Source of the DNA: Nitrospira sp. UBA6493
Lineage (GTDB): Bacteria > Nitrospirota > Nitrospiria > Nitrospirales > Nitrospiraceae
Direction: 5' to 3'
Length of the DNA stretch: 64,000 nucleotides
Assembly: GCA_002435325.1 (NCBI GenBank)
Contig: DJMJ01000004.1
Span: forward strand, 1-64,000
Shown here: in pieces, positions 43,747-52,792 of the stretch
How the letters are laid out: the number at the start of each line of letters is the position of its first letter
How positions within the stretch are numbered: position 1 is the stretch's first letter
The notes under the pieces: model-generated
Database searches by the model: none
Seen by the model: the letters and a program-made list of their open reading frames with translations, nothing else
Told to the model about the DNA's origin: nothing
Made by a program: the position numbers and the translations under genes

Positions 43747-45498
43747 CTAACAGGGTTGCACGTGAGAACAGGAGAGCACCTGATGGCTTCGGCTGCCGGA
43801 ACGGAAGACGGTGAGGCCCTTGCACCCGAGCTGATGGGCGAGGCGAAAGGCGTTGGCCACATCCTTGCGCGCGGCGTGCAGGGGAAGGTTGATCGTTTTT
43901 GAGACGCCGCTGTCGCTGTAGCGCTGGAAAATGGCCTGCATCCGCACGTGATGGGAGGGGCTGATGTCATGCGCGGTAACGAAGAGCGATCTGAGTGACT
44001 TTGGGATCGACATCAGATGTTGAATCGATTCGGTCCGGCTGATGTCAGCCTGGAGTCGGGCGAGCGGCATTCCGTAACGCGCGGCCTGGCGCATGAATTC
44101 AGGATGAAGGCTGGTGAGGGTGAGTCCCTCCAAGACACGGCGCACGATGCTGATTCCGTATAAGGGCTCAATGCCGGCGGAGCAGTCCGCGATGATGCTG
44201 ATGGTACCGGTCGGCGCGATGGTCGTGACGCTGGCATTGCGCCGCCGCTCTCGACCGGTGTGCAACCGGCTTCCTCTGAAGGCCGGGAAGAGGCCGCGCT
44301 CCCGCCCCAATTGTACTGATGCGTGGTGCGCCTCGCGTTGAATGAACCCCATGAGGCGATCGGCGACGGTCAGGGCCTCGTCCGTGTCGTAGGGAATGCC
44401 GAGCTGAATCAGCAGGTCGGCAAAGCCCATGATGCCAAGCCCGATTTTTCGAGTCAGCCCAGTGCGGTGCGCGATTGTCTCCAACGGAAAGTGCGAACGG
44501 TCGAGTACGTTGTCAAGGAAGCGCACCGTGATGGGAATCACAGTCTGCAGACGGTCGAAGTCGATAGTGGCGCGTCCCCTGGTGTGAGACACGAATCGGG
44601 CGACATTGATCGATCCCAGTGTGCAGGATTCGTAGGGCAGCAACGGTTGTTCACCGCAGGGATTGGTGGCTTCGATGGCTCCAAGTTGCGGCGTGGGATT
44701 GGCGTGATTTATGGTGTCGAGAAACACGACGCCCGGTTCTCCCGATTGCCACGCGGCCTCGACGAGACGGTCGAAGACCTGTTCGGCCGAGAGCCGGCGG
44801 ACGGACCGGCCGGTGCGCGGATTGATCAGCGCATAGGCTTGGCGGCGTTGCACGGCGCGCATAAAGCGATCGGTCAGACCCACCGAGAGATTGAAATTGG
44901 TCATCTCCGATGGATTCTGTTTGAGCGCGATAAAATCAAGGATATCCGGGTGATCGACTCGAAGGATCCCCATGTTGGCGCCGCGTCTCGTCCCGCCTTG
45001 CTTGATGACCTCGGTTGCCAGGTTAAAGACCCGCATGAACGAGACCGGTCCCGAGGCCACGCCGTTGGTGGTGGCAACCCGGTCGGACTTGGGACGGAGC
45101 CGGCTGAAGGAGAATCCGGTGCCGCCTCCCGATTGATGGATGAGGGCCTGGTATTTGACGGCATCGAAAATGGACTCCAGCGAGTCGTCGACCGGCAGAA
45201 CAAAGCAGGCGGAGAGTTGCTGCAGGGGGCGTCCGGCATTCATCAGGGTGGGAGAGTTGGGGAGAAAGTCGAGATGGCGCATGAGGTCGAAGAATTGACG
45301 GGCTACCTGAGGGACTCGGCTGGCGCGCGGATAGTTTTGTTCGGCCCTGGCAATGTCCTTGGCTACCCGCTGGAAAAGCTGGGTGGGTGATTCGCACAAC
45401 GTGCCGCGGGTGTTGCGTGCCAAATAGCGCTGGCGCAAGACGGTCAGAGCATTCTCCGACAGATGCCGGGGGAGTCGTTGTGGAGGGGCCGCCCGCAT
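43747..45498 (-). CDS. nrdJ: Adenosylcobalamin-dependent ribonucleotide reductase (class II)
   Basis: 583 residues. It makes deoxyribonucleotides with a B12 radical. Visible family parts are FLPNSPTLMNAG, ACFVLPVDDSLESIFDAVK, the glycyl/active-site block NPCGEQPLLPYESCTLGSIN with its Cys residues, and the ending SDSGVSKTINLPLHAA. There is no N-terminal ATP-cone, and the length is short compared with the 700-1000 residues of many NrdJ. The C-terminal Cys (SCSHVQPC) could be the reductant-accepting pair. No cobalamin riboswitch was recognised upstream. Confidence 0.9.
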   Translation of the reverse strand: MRAAPPQRLPRHLSENALTVLRQRYLARNTRGTLCESPTQLFQRVAKDIARAEQNYPRASRVPQVARQFFDLMRHLDFLPNSPTLMNAGRPLQQLSACFVLPVDDSLESIFDAVKYQALIHQSGGGTGFSFSRLRPKSDRVATTNGVASGPVSFMRVFNLATEVIKQGGTRRGANMGILRVDHPDILDFIALKQNPSEMTNFNLSVGLTDRFMRAVQRRQAYALINPRTGRSVRRLSAEQVFDRLVEAAWQSGEPGVVFLDTINHANPTPQLGAIEATNPCGEQPLLPYESCTLGSINVARFVSHTRGRATIDFDRLQTVIPITVRFLDNVLDRSHFPLETIAHRTGLTRKIGLGIMGFADLLIQLGIPYDTDEALTVADRLMGFIQREAHHASVQLGRERGLFPAFRGSRLHTGRERRRNASVTTIAPTGTISIIADCSAGIEPLYGISIVRRVLEGLTLTSLHPEFMRQAARYGMPLARLQADISRTESIQHLMSIPKSLRSLFVTAHDISPSHHVRMQAIFQRYSDSGVSKTINLPLHAARKDVANAFRLAHQLGCKGLTVFRSGSRSHQVLSCSHVQPC

Positions 45499-45616
45499 GT
45501 TTCTATTATAATCTCTTCTTCAGATTGCACCAGCCTGGCATCCGGTTCTGGAGATGCCACTTGAATCTGTGATGATCCGTTCGGCAGAATGCTTTTCCGA
45601 CTCATGGACGGGGCCG

Positions 45617-46030
45617 ATGAAATCCTATCGCGAAGAGCTGTGGTTTGACACGAAGACGAGACGCGCCTATCTCAATATCACGCCGCAGATTGATGCGGCG
45701 GTCAAGAAGAGCGGGGTGCAAGAGGGGCTGGTGCTCGTGAACGCGATGCATATTACGGCAAGCGTATATATCAACGACGATGAGCAGGGGCTTTTGCGGG
45801 ATTACGACGACTTTCTTGAACGGCTGGCGCCGCAGGAGGCGGTCTATCGCCATAACGACACGGGCGAAGATAACGGCGATGCGCATTTGAAGCGGCAGAT
45901 CATGGGCCGGGAAGTGGTGGTGGCGATCACCGGTGGGAAGCTGGATCTCGGGCCATGGGAACAGATCTTTTATGGTGAGTTCGACGGCCGCCGCCGCAAG
46001 CGTGTGCTGGTGAAAGTAATCGGCGAATGA
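45617..46030 (+). CDS. YjbQ-family protein (UPF0047)
   Basis: 137 residues from ATG 45617, giving MKSYREELWFDT, the usual start of the family. The frame extends upstream to 45554. YjbQ proteins are small trimeric enzymes, reported to have thiamine-phosphate-synthase-like activity. Key residues HITASVYINDDEQG and YRHNDTGEDNGDAHLKRQ are present. It diverges from nrdJ. Confidence 0.87.
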   Translation: MKSYREELWFDTKTRRAYLNITPQIDAAVKKSGVQEGLVLVNAMHITASVYINDDEQGLLRDYDDFLERLAPQEAVYRHNDTGEDNGDAHLKRQIMGREVVVAITGGKLDLGPWEQIFYGEFDGRRRKRVLVKVIGE

Positions 46031-46166
46031 GGCCGCGTTGAATGGGACGCGGGCGCCCATGTGGCCGGAATGACCTTCGTCCTTGCTCCGGTGGGGAAAG
46101 TTTGGCAACATGGATCTTGAACACGGCCGAGGAATTCCCGCCGTATCGACTTTTTAGGAGAGCTTG

Positions 46167-47180
46167 ATGTTAGCCTGGTCTCGGCCCGATCCTCTCACGC
46201 GCGATCTCATTCATCTGATCAATGCCCGTCGGCATGATCATGGCGATACCGAGGCGGCCATCGATACGCTTCAGGCGTTTCTTGAGCAAGGCCGGGAAGC
46301 CGAGCTCCTGACGGTGTTGGCGGCGCTGGACGAGGACATGGCGGAGTGGCTGTTCGATCTGCTGGCAGAGGCCAGCTGTACGCTCATGCTGGATGGGCCA
46401 GATGATGACAAGCCGGCCTATGCGACGATGGCGGCCCTGGCGCTCCCGCTGCAAGCGAATCTGACGGCGCCGCTCAATCTTAAGATCGATCCCATCGCGA
46501 CGGCGGAGCTGCTGCATCGCCATCTTCGGCTGCCGGCCGGGACGGTGGTGCGGGTGGAATCCCGCCTCTTGACGGATTCGACGTTGGAGCTGCTGGACTT
46601 GCAGGCGTTGCAGGATCATCTGACCAATGTGGCCGATTCGCAGCGGACGCAATCGGTGGCTGCGCGGCTGTATCCGCCGGTTGAGAATACGGCATTTTTG
46701 CTGTTTGAAATCATCGGGGCGCCGGACCCCGGTTTGCCGGAGGCGTGGGAGGATCGTCATCGCTGCGCGATTCTCGAAGGCCTGGTCGAGCAATGTCCGG
46801 AGTTAGCCTTGGCTCCCGATACGATCGAGGCCCCGGTCTATGCCGCTTATGCGACGTTCGATGCCCAGAATGCCGTGCGGATTCACCGCCTGGCCGACGA
46901 AACTGCCGCGGTGTGGCGCGATCTCGATCCACTCGTGCGGTCGCGCACCATCGTGCATCTGCATACGCAGTGCGGTAATGGCGTCTATATGCCGGTCTGG
47001 ACGGATTTGTTCGATCCGGAGTTGCCGGAGGAGCATGGTCCGGTCTGGACGTCGCCGGATGTGTGGGTTTTTACCGCCGATCTGCCGATCGAGTGGCCGG
47101 GAGAAATGCTGACCAATCGGCTGCTGGCGGAAGGCTGTACGCGGTTTGAGAACCACATTATCGAAGCCCCTGACAATTAG
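46167..47180 (+). CDS. Conserved hypothetical protein
   Basis: 337 residues from ATG 46167, with AGGAG 6 bases upstream. Acidic, largely helical, cytoplasmic (no signal peptide). Notable segments: DEDMAEWLFDLLAEA, MPVWTDLFDPELPEEHGPVW, FTADLPIEWPGEML. No catalytic motif recognised. It sits between yjbQ and a Cys-rich membrane protein on the same strand; no clear functional link. Confidence 0.65.
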   Translation: MLAWSRPDPLTRDLIHLINARRHDHGDTEAAIDTLQAFLEQGREAELLTVLAALDEDMAEWLFDLLAEASCTLMLDGPDDDKPAYATMAALALPLQANLTAPLNLKIDPIATAELLHRHLRLPAGTVVRVESRLLTDSTLELLDLQALQDHLTNVADSQRTQSVAARLYPPVENTAFLLFEIIGAPDPGLPEAWEDRHRCAILEGLVEQCPELALAPDTIEAPVYAAYATFDAQNAVRIHRLADETAAVWRDLDPLVRSRTIVHLHTQCGNGVYMPVWTDLFDPELPEEHGPVWTSPDVWVFTADLPIEWPGEMLTNRLLAEGCTRFENHIIEAPDN

Positions 47181-47298
47181 CGGCCTTCCTATTTTTGCGT
47201 TGTCTTGCAGGGTGCTGTTCTGAATCGGTTCCCAAGTCTTGTGCGAAATTTCGGCTTTCCGTGATTTTCTGCGAAGACTGTCCTATCCTGTGCCTCAT

Positions 47299-47940
47299 AT
47301 GCCGGGACTACAACCGCCAGAAATTTCCAGCAGCACGATCACGATGGTGATTTCTGTCGTCACGCTGGCTGTGGTGTGGGGTGTGGTCTGGGCCAATTTA
47401 CCGACGATGGAGGAGCTGCAGGCCTCGCAGGTTCCTTCGCGCGTGGCCGCGCCTGTCCCTTCTTCTCCCATACTTGATCTGGCGATTCCCGGCGTACCGC
47501 CTGAGAAGGCCAAGGGGGAGGCCGTTCCCTTGCGTACAGTGGTGATTAATGGAGCCGAAGTGCCGAATGGCGGGACGGATTTGTCGGCTCCTTCTCTGCC
47601 AGTCGATCCGCGCGCGAGGCAAATCGTCGAGATGAAATGCGATGCGGAAGTCGAGCAACTCTGTCCCCAGTCTATGCCGGGAGATGACCGGCAGCAATGT
47701 ATGGAACGGCGCATCACGCATTTTCCTCTGCTATGTCAGCAGATTTTCCAGCAGCGACTGGTACGATGGAAGGAACGGTCAGGGCATGCGCAGGCCTGTG
47801 TCGGGGACGTGAAGCGGTTTTGTCGCACGGTTCAATCGGGGGAAGGGCGGGTTCTGCAATGCCTGCAGAATCATGCCCAGGATGTGTCCGATCAATGTTA
47901 TGCGACTCTTCCTAAGGGGGCTCTCTCGGTTCGGAATTAA
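47299..47940 (+). CDS. Membrane-anchored Cys-rich (GLG1-type) repeat protein
   Basis: 213 residues from ATG 47299; no good ribosome-binding site, and GTG 47239 is an alternative. A membrane helix (about 13-33) is followed by a Pro-rich linker and a C-terminal periplasmic domain with ten or so Cys in the CxxDVxxFC...VLQCLQxH pattern of GLG1 cysteine-rich repeats. Function unknown. It converges with the FHA genes; the stops are 11 bases apart. Confidence 0.7.
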   Translation: MPGLQPPEISSSTITMVISVVTLAVVWGVVWANLPTMEELQASQVPSRVAAPVPSSPILDLAIPGVPPEKAKGEAVPLRTVVINGAEVPNGGTDLSAPSLPVDPRARQIVEMKCDAEVEQLCPQSMPGDDRQQCMERRITHFPLLCQQIFQQRLVRWKERSGHAQACVGDVKRFCRTVQSGEGRVLQCLQNHAQDVSDQCYATLPKGALSVRN

Positions 47941-47951
47941 CGGATTGTGCG

Positions 47952-48242
47952 TTAGGTACGTTTCTTCTTCGGAGTTCTCCAGAGTATCGTAATTCCCGCG
48001 ACCTCCACGCGGTCTCCCTCCTTGAGGATATGTTCACCTGTGACGGTTTTCCCATTGACGAGGATCGGTTTCCCGCTCTGGCCGGAACTGATAAGGTACT
48101 GTGTGGTGCGTCGGGTAATGATAGCGGCGGTCTTGGGGGCAAACCATTTGGTCAGCCGGATCGCGGCTTCGGAATCGCCCCCGATGATCGTGACATGTTT
48201 GGTGATGGGATAGTCTTGCTGCGTCGTTTTTCCAGAGAGCAC
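47952..48242 (-). CDS. FHA-domain protein (downstream half after in-frame TGA)
   Basis: 96 residues if started at GTG 48242. FHA character: VTIIGGDSEAAIRLTKWFAP, then LVNGKTV and LKEGDRVEVAGITILW. This frame is the direct continuation of the FHA gene upstream: only the TGA at 48264-48266 and seven codons (PVTPHVR) separate them. The FHA domain should begin near HVRVLSGK, before the GTG start, so the domain is truncated at its N-terminus unless the stop is read through. See the finding on the in-frame stop. Confidence 0.7.
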   Translation of the reverse strand: MLSGKTTQQDYPITKHVTIIGGDSEAAIRLTKWFAPKTAAIITRRTTQYLISSGQSGKPILVNGKTVTGEHILKEGDRVEVAGITILWRTPKKKRT

Positions 48243-48263
48243 CCGAACATGCGGGGTGACGGG

Positions 48264-48659
48264 TCATGTATCGGCGGAGGGGGCCGGTTTGGATATCACC
48301 ATGGTGTGATCAAGGCTGTCTGTGTTGTCCACCGAGGAGGTGATCGTCGGCGCACTATCGCGGAAAATAATTCGGTGACGTCCGATGGTAATGACATCGG
48401 TGTCGTGCAGCTGGTGCCGCTCGATGGGTTTGTCGTTGACCAGGGTGCCGTTGGTGCTCTTTAGATCTTCAACGAAGTACACGGCTTGTACCTGCACGAT
48501 ACGGGCGTGATGTCCGGAGACGACCGCATCGTCGATCACGAGATGGTTATCCGGTTTGCATCCGATTGTAAACGTGTTCGCGGACAGCCTGCGTTGTTCC
48601 GATGCGGCACCCTGGAGTTTCACCAGCAGTGACGCCTGGTGTGTGGTGGTATCGTGCAT
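48264..48659 (-). CDS. FHA-domain protein
   Basis: 131 residues. Forkhead-associated domain, which binds phosphothreonine: TFTIGCKPDNHLVIDDAVVS, GHHARI (the Ser/His region) and STNGTLVNDKPI, all in place. The C-terminal tail (about 100-131) has Thr and Ser residues that could be phosphorylated (DHTMVISKP). The frame continues past its TGA stop into a second FHA domain. It is part of the Ser/Thr kinase, PP2C and FHA module. Confidence 0.85.
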   Translation of the reverse strand: MHDTTTHQASLLVKLQGAASEQRRLSANTFTIGCKPDNHLVIDDAVVSGHHARIVQVQAVYFVEDLKSTNGTLVNDKPIERHQLHDTDVITIGRHRIIFRDSAPTITSSVDNTDSLDHTMVISKPAPSADT

Positions 48660-48692
48660 GGGGCTCCCTCCGTAAACGTTCCTGGCCGGGAT

Positions 48693-49514
48693 TTATATCG
48701 CCAAACGATGGCGTAGCCGGTGCCGCCACAGGCTGTCATCTTCTTCTGTCTGGCACACGGTCAATGCGATCACCGTCGTATTGTCTTCTCCCCCTGCCTC
48801 GTTGGCCATCGTGATGAGATGCTTCGTGAGTGAGGCCATATCGTCTTTGTGCAGGAGTGAGGCTAAGAGAACTTCTGACCGCACGCCTTTCGTCAATCCG
48901 TCCGAGCAGAGCAGCAGTCGGTCGCCCGGTTGCAGCGGGGTCTCTCCGATTGTCACATCGACGTGCCGGGCCACGCCGAGCGCTCGGGTGACAAGGTTTC
49001 GTCGTGGGGACCGTTCAGCTTCGTCCTCTGTCATGATACCGCTTCGGACTTGTTCGGCCACCCAGGAGTGGTCCAGCGTGAGCGGTTGTAGGGTCTGGTG
49101 GCGGACCAGGTAGAGCCGGCTGTCTCCGACATGGGTGAAGGACAACAGCTCATTGGTTACCAGGGCGGCGACGACGGTGGTGCCCATTCCGGCCCATTCA
49201 GGCTGTTTCATGGATTCATGGTGAATCACATCGTTAGCCAGTCTGATGGCGCTGGCGAGCCGGTTGGTGGCCGGGGAGACGCTGGGATCCGCAGGTCCGC
49301 TGATGGGAAGATCTTGATTCTGGGAGGCCTCGTTGATGTGCCGATGGATCGTCTCTACCGCCAACGCACTGGCGACTTCCCCGGCATTGCTGCCGCCCAT
49401 GCCATCGCAGACGAGATAAAGGCCCAGGGTGGCATCGAGGCAATACGGATCTTCGTTGCGTGGCCGTTTCCGGCCGGTGTCTGAGTGGGCGGCATGGAGA
49501 ATAGTGATGGCCAT
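48693..49514 (-). CDS. PP2C-family protein phosphatase
   Basis: 273 residues with a complete PPM domain: RNEDPY (Glu21, Asp22), LVCDGMGGSNAGE (Asp37, Gly38), LLCSDGLTKGV and GGEDNTTVIAL carry the metal ligands. It is probably the phosphatase that counters the Ser/Thr kinase encoded upstream on the same strand (12-base gap). It is related to the PP2C at 16.9-17.6 kb but clearly diverged. Confidence 0.92.
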   Translation of the reverse strand: MAITILHAAHSDTGRKRPRNEDPYCLDATLGLYLVCDGMGGSNAGEVASALAVETIHRHINEASQNQDLPISGPADPSVSPATNRLASAIRLANDVIHHESMKQPEWAGMGTTVVAALVTNELLSFTHVGDSRLYLVRHQTLQPLTLDHSWVAEQVRSGIMTEDEAERSPRRNLVTRALGVARHVDVTIGETPLQPGDRLLLCSDGLTKGVRSEVLLASLLHKDDMASLTKHLITMANEAGGEDNTTVIALTVCQTEEDDSLWRHRLRHRLAI

Positions 49515-49526
49515 GGGTGCGTTCGC

Positions 49527-50927
49527 TTATGCCGCGAGTTCGCGCAGTGAGATGCGAAGCGCGTGGGAAAACTCGGCGGCCCGTCGAAACCGGTGGACTG
49601 GATCCTTCTGCAGCGTGCAGTCCAGGGCTTTCGTGAGCGCCTGGGGGAGGTCCGTTCGGAAACCGGTGATAGGCGGATGCGGATGATGGGCAATGGCGAA
49701 GAGCAATGCCGAAAGGTTGTCGGCCGTGAACGCCGGTGTGCCGCTCAGGAGTTCATAGAGGACGACGCCGAGCGAGAAGAGATCGGAACGGCCGTCTACT
49801 TTCTTGCCGGCGATCTGTTCGGGCGACATGTAGGTTGGCGTGCCCAGAACCCTATCGGTTTGAGTTTTTGAGGTGGACGCGAGTTGGGCAATGCCAAAAT
49901 CCATGACCTTCACGACCTGGTCTTTGGTGACCATAATGTTGGCCGGTTTGATGTCTCGATGGACGATTCCCTGCTGATGCGCGTAATCCAGTGCATCCGC
50001 CACCGTTGCCAGAATCGGGATCACTTGTTCGACAGGCAATGGATTCGGCTGGCGTGACCAGGCCTTGAGCGTCGTCCCTTCAAGGGTTTCCATGGCAATG
50101 TAGGCCAGACCCTGTTCTTCTCCGGCATCGTAAATGGTGACGATATTCGGATGCGAGAGGCGGCCGGTCGATTCAGCTTCGCCGAAAAACCGTGTTTTCA
50201 TCTCCTGCAGATGGTCCGCATTGTCGAGGTCGTTCAACCGCATGGTCTTAATGGCGACGAATCGCTGGATGGTCGGATCTTTTCCCAGATACACCACACC
50301 CATGGCGCCTCGCCCAAGTTCCTTCAGAATCTTGTATCGGCCAAGAGTGGTCGGTGGTGTGCCGGTATGACTGACGGCAAGCGAGGTTGAAATGGACTGG
50401 GTGGGTTCGTCGCCCCTGTCGCCGATCGGCATGGTGCTATCGAAGAGTGGTTCCTGTTGTGTGCGTGAGCGGGATGGCGCGTGGGGTGAAAAGAACCGGT
50501 CAAGCCTATCAATGTTCAGCCACCATGCAACGGTCAACCAGAGTGTTGCCGCTACTAGTGCGGCGGCGTATCCGAAGAAATACTGTTGGGGACCGATCTG
50601 CTCGATGAGCGGTTGCCCAGCGACTCGGAGCGTCTTCTCGGCAATCAGGATGACGGTCATGGCGACAAGGGGAGGAAATACGCGGCGGACAAATGAAAAG
50701 CCTTTTCCGTTGTCCGGCATGGTGCGGAAGGTCAGTACGGCGAGGATGCAGAGAGTCACCAGGCAGGCAAATTCAACGATGAGGCGGAAAAGATGCGGCC
50801 CTGTGACGCCCCAGAGGGTCAACGGGAAGGATTGGAGAAACGGGAGCCTGCTCACGAGCGGTCCGGCGACGAGGGCCACGCTTGAGGCAAGTGCAAATTG
50901 GATCGCTCTGCGTGAGGTATTCGACAT
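49527..50927 (-). CDS. Membrane Ser/Thr protein kinase (Hanks type)
   Basis: 466 residues from ATG 50927; an upstream in-frame TTG at 50954 adds nine residues, and neither has a strong ribosome-binding site. Four hydrophobic helices in the first 150 residues anchor it. The kinase domain (about 200-460) has the Gly-loop GRGAMGVVYLG, catalytic HRDIKPANI, DFGIAQ and the activation-segment end GTPTYMSPEQI. Unlike PknB-type kinases, the membrane part is N-terminal and there is no PASTA tail. It forms a module with the downstream PP2C and FHA genes. Confidence 0.92.
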   Translation of the reverse strand: MSNTSRRAIQFALASSVALVAGPLVSRLPFLQSFPLTLWGVTGPHLFRLIVEFACLVTLCILAVLTFRTMPDNGKGFSFVRRVFPPLVAMTVILIAEKTLRVAGQPLIEQIGPQQYFFGYAAALVAATLWLTVAWWLNIDRLDRFFSPHAPSRSRTQQEPLFDSTMPIGDRGDEPTQSISTSLAVSHTGTPPTTLGRYKILKELGRGAMGVVYLGKDPTIQRFVAIKTMRLNDLDNADHLQEMKTRFFGEAESTGRLSHPNIVTIYDAGEEQGLAYIAMETLEGTTLKAWSRQPNPLPVEQVIPILATVADALDYAHQQGIVHRDIKPANIMVTKDQVVKVMDFGIAQLASTSKTQTDRVLGTPTYMSPEQIAGKKVDGRSDLFSLGVVLYELLSGTPAFTADNLSALLFAIAHHPHPPITGFRTDLPQALTKALDCTLQKDPVHRFRRAAEFSHALRISLRELAA

Positions 50928-51008
50928 TATGAGTGATGGTGTGACAACGCTCAAAGTTTAACGGAGTCGCAGAGGGAGTCAATGAATAGTAGGAAATACG
51001 CAGGGGAC

Positions 51009-51860
51009 TCACTGCAGCCGAGAGGCGGCGTCTTTGAGCTTGGCAAGCAGATGGTCGGGGACGTGGAGCCCGCCCTTGCCGATTCCGACCTCGATGTCCG
51101 GTTTCGTCACCCCATGGAAATCGCTGCCGCCGGTGACGAGCAGGTCAATCTGTTTGGCCAGGCTCAGGTATTCGCGGGTTTGACGGGGTGTATGGGTGCT
51201 GTAATGCACTTCAACGCCATCCAGCCCGGCGGCTTTGAGCTGCCGAACGAGGTTGGTTAACGTGCCCTCAGGCGCTTTGACCCAGGTCGGATGGGCCAGG
51301 ACGGCAAGCCCATGTGCCGCCTTGATCCATTGGATGGCGTCGGCCGGCTCCGGTAGATCGCGGGGGACATAGGCGGGTCTGCCATTGGCAAGAAAACGGT
51401 CGAAGGCCTCTTTGGCCGAGGTGACGACTTTTTTGTTCATCAGCACTCGGGCGATATGCGGCCGGCCGACCGAGTCGCTTCCGGCGACGGCGCGCACTTC
51501 GTCATAGGTGATATCGATGCCGAGCGATTGCAGCCGTTCGATGATTTGCGGATTGCGGCGGTGCCGGCTTTCTCGCAGTGTGGCGAGGCGCGCACTGAGC
51601 TCCGGGTCCTGCCAGTCAAGAAAGTACCCGAGTACGTGCAATTCCGATTCGCCATAGCGCGAGCTGATTTCAATGCCGGGAATGATTTCAATCCCAAGCG
51701 CCTGACCGGCTGCGATGGCCTCAGGAATGCCGGTCGTAATGTCATGGTCGGTGATGGCGAGCGCGGTCACGTGCGCTTCGTGGGCCAGTCGGACTACGTC
51801 GGCTGGAGGAAGGCTGCCGTCTGAATGGGTCGTATGGAGGTGAAGATCGATGCGGCTCAT
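51009..51860 (-). CDS. PHP-domain phosphoesterase (YciV/RNase AM-like)
   Basis: 283 residues. The PHP metal-binding motifs are DLHLHTTHSDG at the start, ITDHD, IPGIEIS, LAHPTW and GSDFHG near the end. The size and order match YciV-type enzymes that hydrolyse 3',5'-nucleoside bisphosphates or trim RNA 5' ends. Its start overlaps the stop of the FolB fusion gene by 4 bases, so the two are translationally coupled. Confidence 0.9.
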   Translation of the reverse strand: MSRIDLHLHTTHSDGSLPPADVVRLAHEAHVTALAITDHDITTGIPEAIAAGQALGIEIIPGIEISSRYGESELHVLGYFLDWQDPELSARLATLRESRHRRNPQIIERLQSLGIDITYDEVRAVAGSDSVGRPHIARVLMNKKVVTSAKEAFDRFLANGRPAYVPRDLPEPADAIQWIKAAHGLAVLAHPTWVKAPEGTLTNLVRQLKAAGLDGVEVHYSTHTPRQTREYLSLAKQIDLLVTGGSDFHGVTKPDIEVGIGKGGLHVPDHLLAKLKDAASRLQ

Positions 51861-52792
51861 GCTGGCGTCGCCGATGGTAGGGGCTTGCAGGCCACCAGTT
51901 GAGCGGTGTAGGTCGTGCCGGAGCCTTGCACGCCATCGTGGGCTCCTTCGTCGTAGTGCATGATATTGAGTGGCGATGTCAGCCTGAGCAGTTCGTTCTG
52001 GGCGAGGCAGAATGCCTGTCTTCGTGGATGGCCGTGACGGAGATGGTTGTCGATGGTAAACGTTTCATAGAGGAGAACGCCGCCTGGTTTCAAGGCCTCG
52101 ATGAGAAACGGAAAGAGGGGACGGTGAAGATAGAACAACACGGCGATCACATCATATTGGGCATGACCGAAATCAGGATTGAACGGGGCCGGTTGTTCGA
52201 GATCTACCGTACGAGTCGTGATCGGCGACAGGTGTGATGCTGATTGCGCGAGTTGTGCCAGCGCGCCGCTGTCTCGATCGACAGCATCGACCTGATAGCC
52301 TTGCGCCGCGAGATAGAGCGCGTGGCGTCCGCGACCGGCTGCAACATCTAACACGCGGCCTTTGGGCAGGCGGTGCAATTGCTGTACGAGAAACGGGGCT
52401 GGAGCCGCGTCGCTCTGTTCCAGCTGATGTTGAAGTCTCGTGCGTGTCAGGGAGACGCCGACGGAGGTGGTGATGTGGGTGATCGGTGGATGCAGTTTCC
52501 GCACCCATACCGTGGCGCTCTCGACAGGGAATTCGTCGAAGATTATGGAGAGGAAACGATCGGCCATGGTTTCCAACAAACCGGCCTCTTGCGTGGTGCC
52601 GATCTCCACGATGCGTCGGGCGACGGCGGCATAGTCGATGGTCTGCGCCAGATCGTCAGACCGCCCGGCCGAGCCAATCCGGCAGTCCAATTTTAAATCG
52701 ACCGCCAGAGGCTGAGGTTTGGCCCGTTCCTCCGGTGTGACGCCGCAACGGCCTCGAAATTCTAAGCGTTCGATAATAATCTGCTCCGACAT
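51857..52792 (-). CDS. Fusion of dihydroneopterin aldolase (FolB) and SAM methyltransferase
   Basis: 311 residues from ATG 52792 (MSEQIIIERLEFRGRCGVTP). The frame is open a further 70 codons, but these have no family resemblance. Residues about 1-120 are FolB-like (ERLEFRGRCGVTPEERAKPQ, TIDYAAVARRI, LLETMADR). Residues about 130-311 are a class I methyltransferase with motif I VLDVAAGRGRHALYLA and AVDRD (motif II). FolB splits dihydroneopterin in folate synthesis; the fused methyltransferase has no known role there. A TehB-like function is a possible alternative. Coupled to the PHP gene. Confidence 0.8.
   Translation of the reverse strand: MSEQIIIERLEFRGRCGVTPEERAKPQPLAVDLKLDCRIGSAGRSDDLAQTIDYAAVARRIVEIGTTQEAGLLETMADRFLSIIFDEFPVESATVWVRKLHPPITHITTSVGVSLTRTRLQHQLEQSDAAPAPFLVQQLHRLPKGRVLDVAAGRGRHALYLAAQGYQVDAVDRDSGALAQLAQSASHLSPITTRTVDLEQPAPFNPDFGHAQYDVIAVLFYLHRPLFPFLIEALKPGGVLLYETFTIDNHLRHGHPRRQAFCLAQNELLRLTSPLNIMHYDEGAHDGVQGSGTTYTAQLVACKPLPSATPA

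Noticed and set aside
45500..45516. TATAAT between nrdJ and yjbQ as a promoter
   Set aside because: No -35 at proper distance on either strand; the nrdJ start is only about 14 bases away.
45499..45616. Cobalamin riboswitch before nrdJ
   Set aside because: Only 118 bases are available and no B12-box sequence was recognised.
46098..46116. Sigma54 promoter-like TGGCA ... TTGA upstream of 46167
   Set aside because: The spacing is 9 bases instead of about 6, and the -12 element lacks GC.
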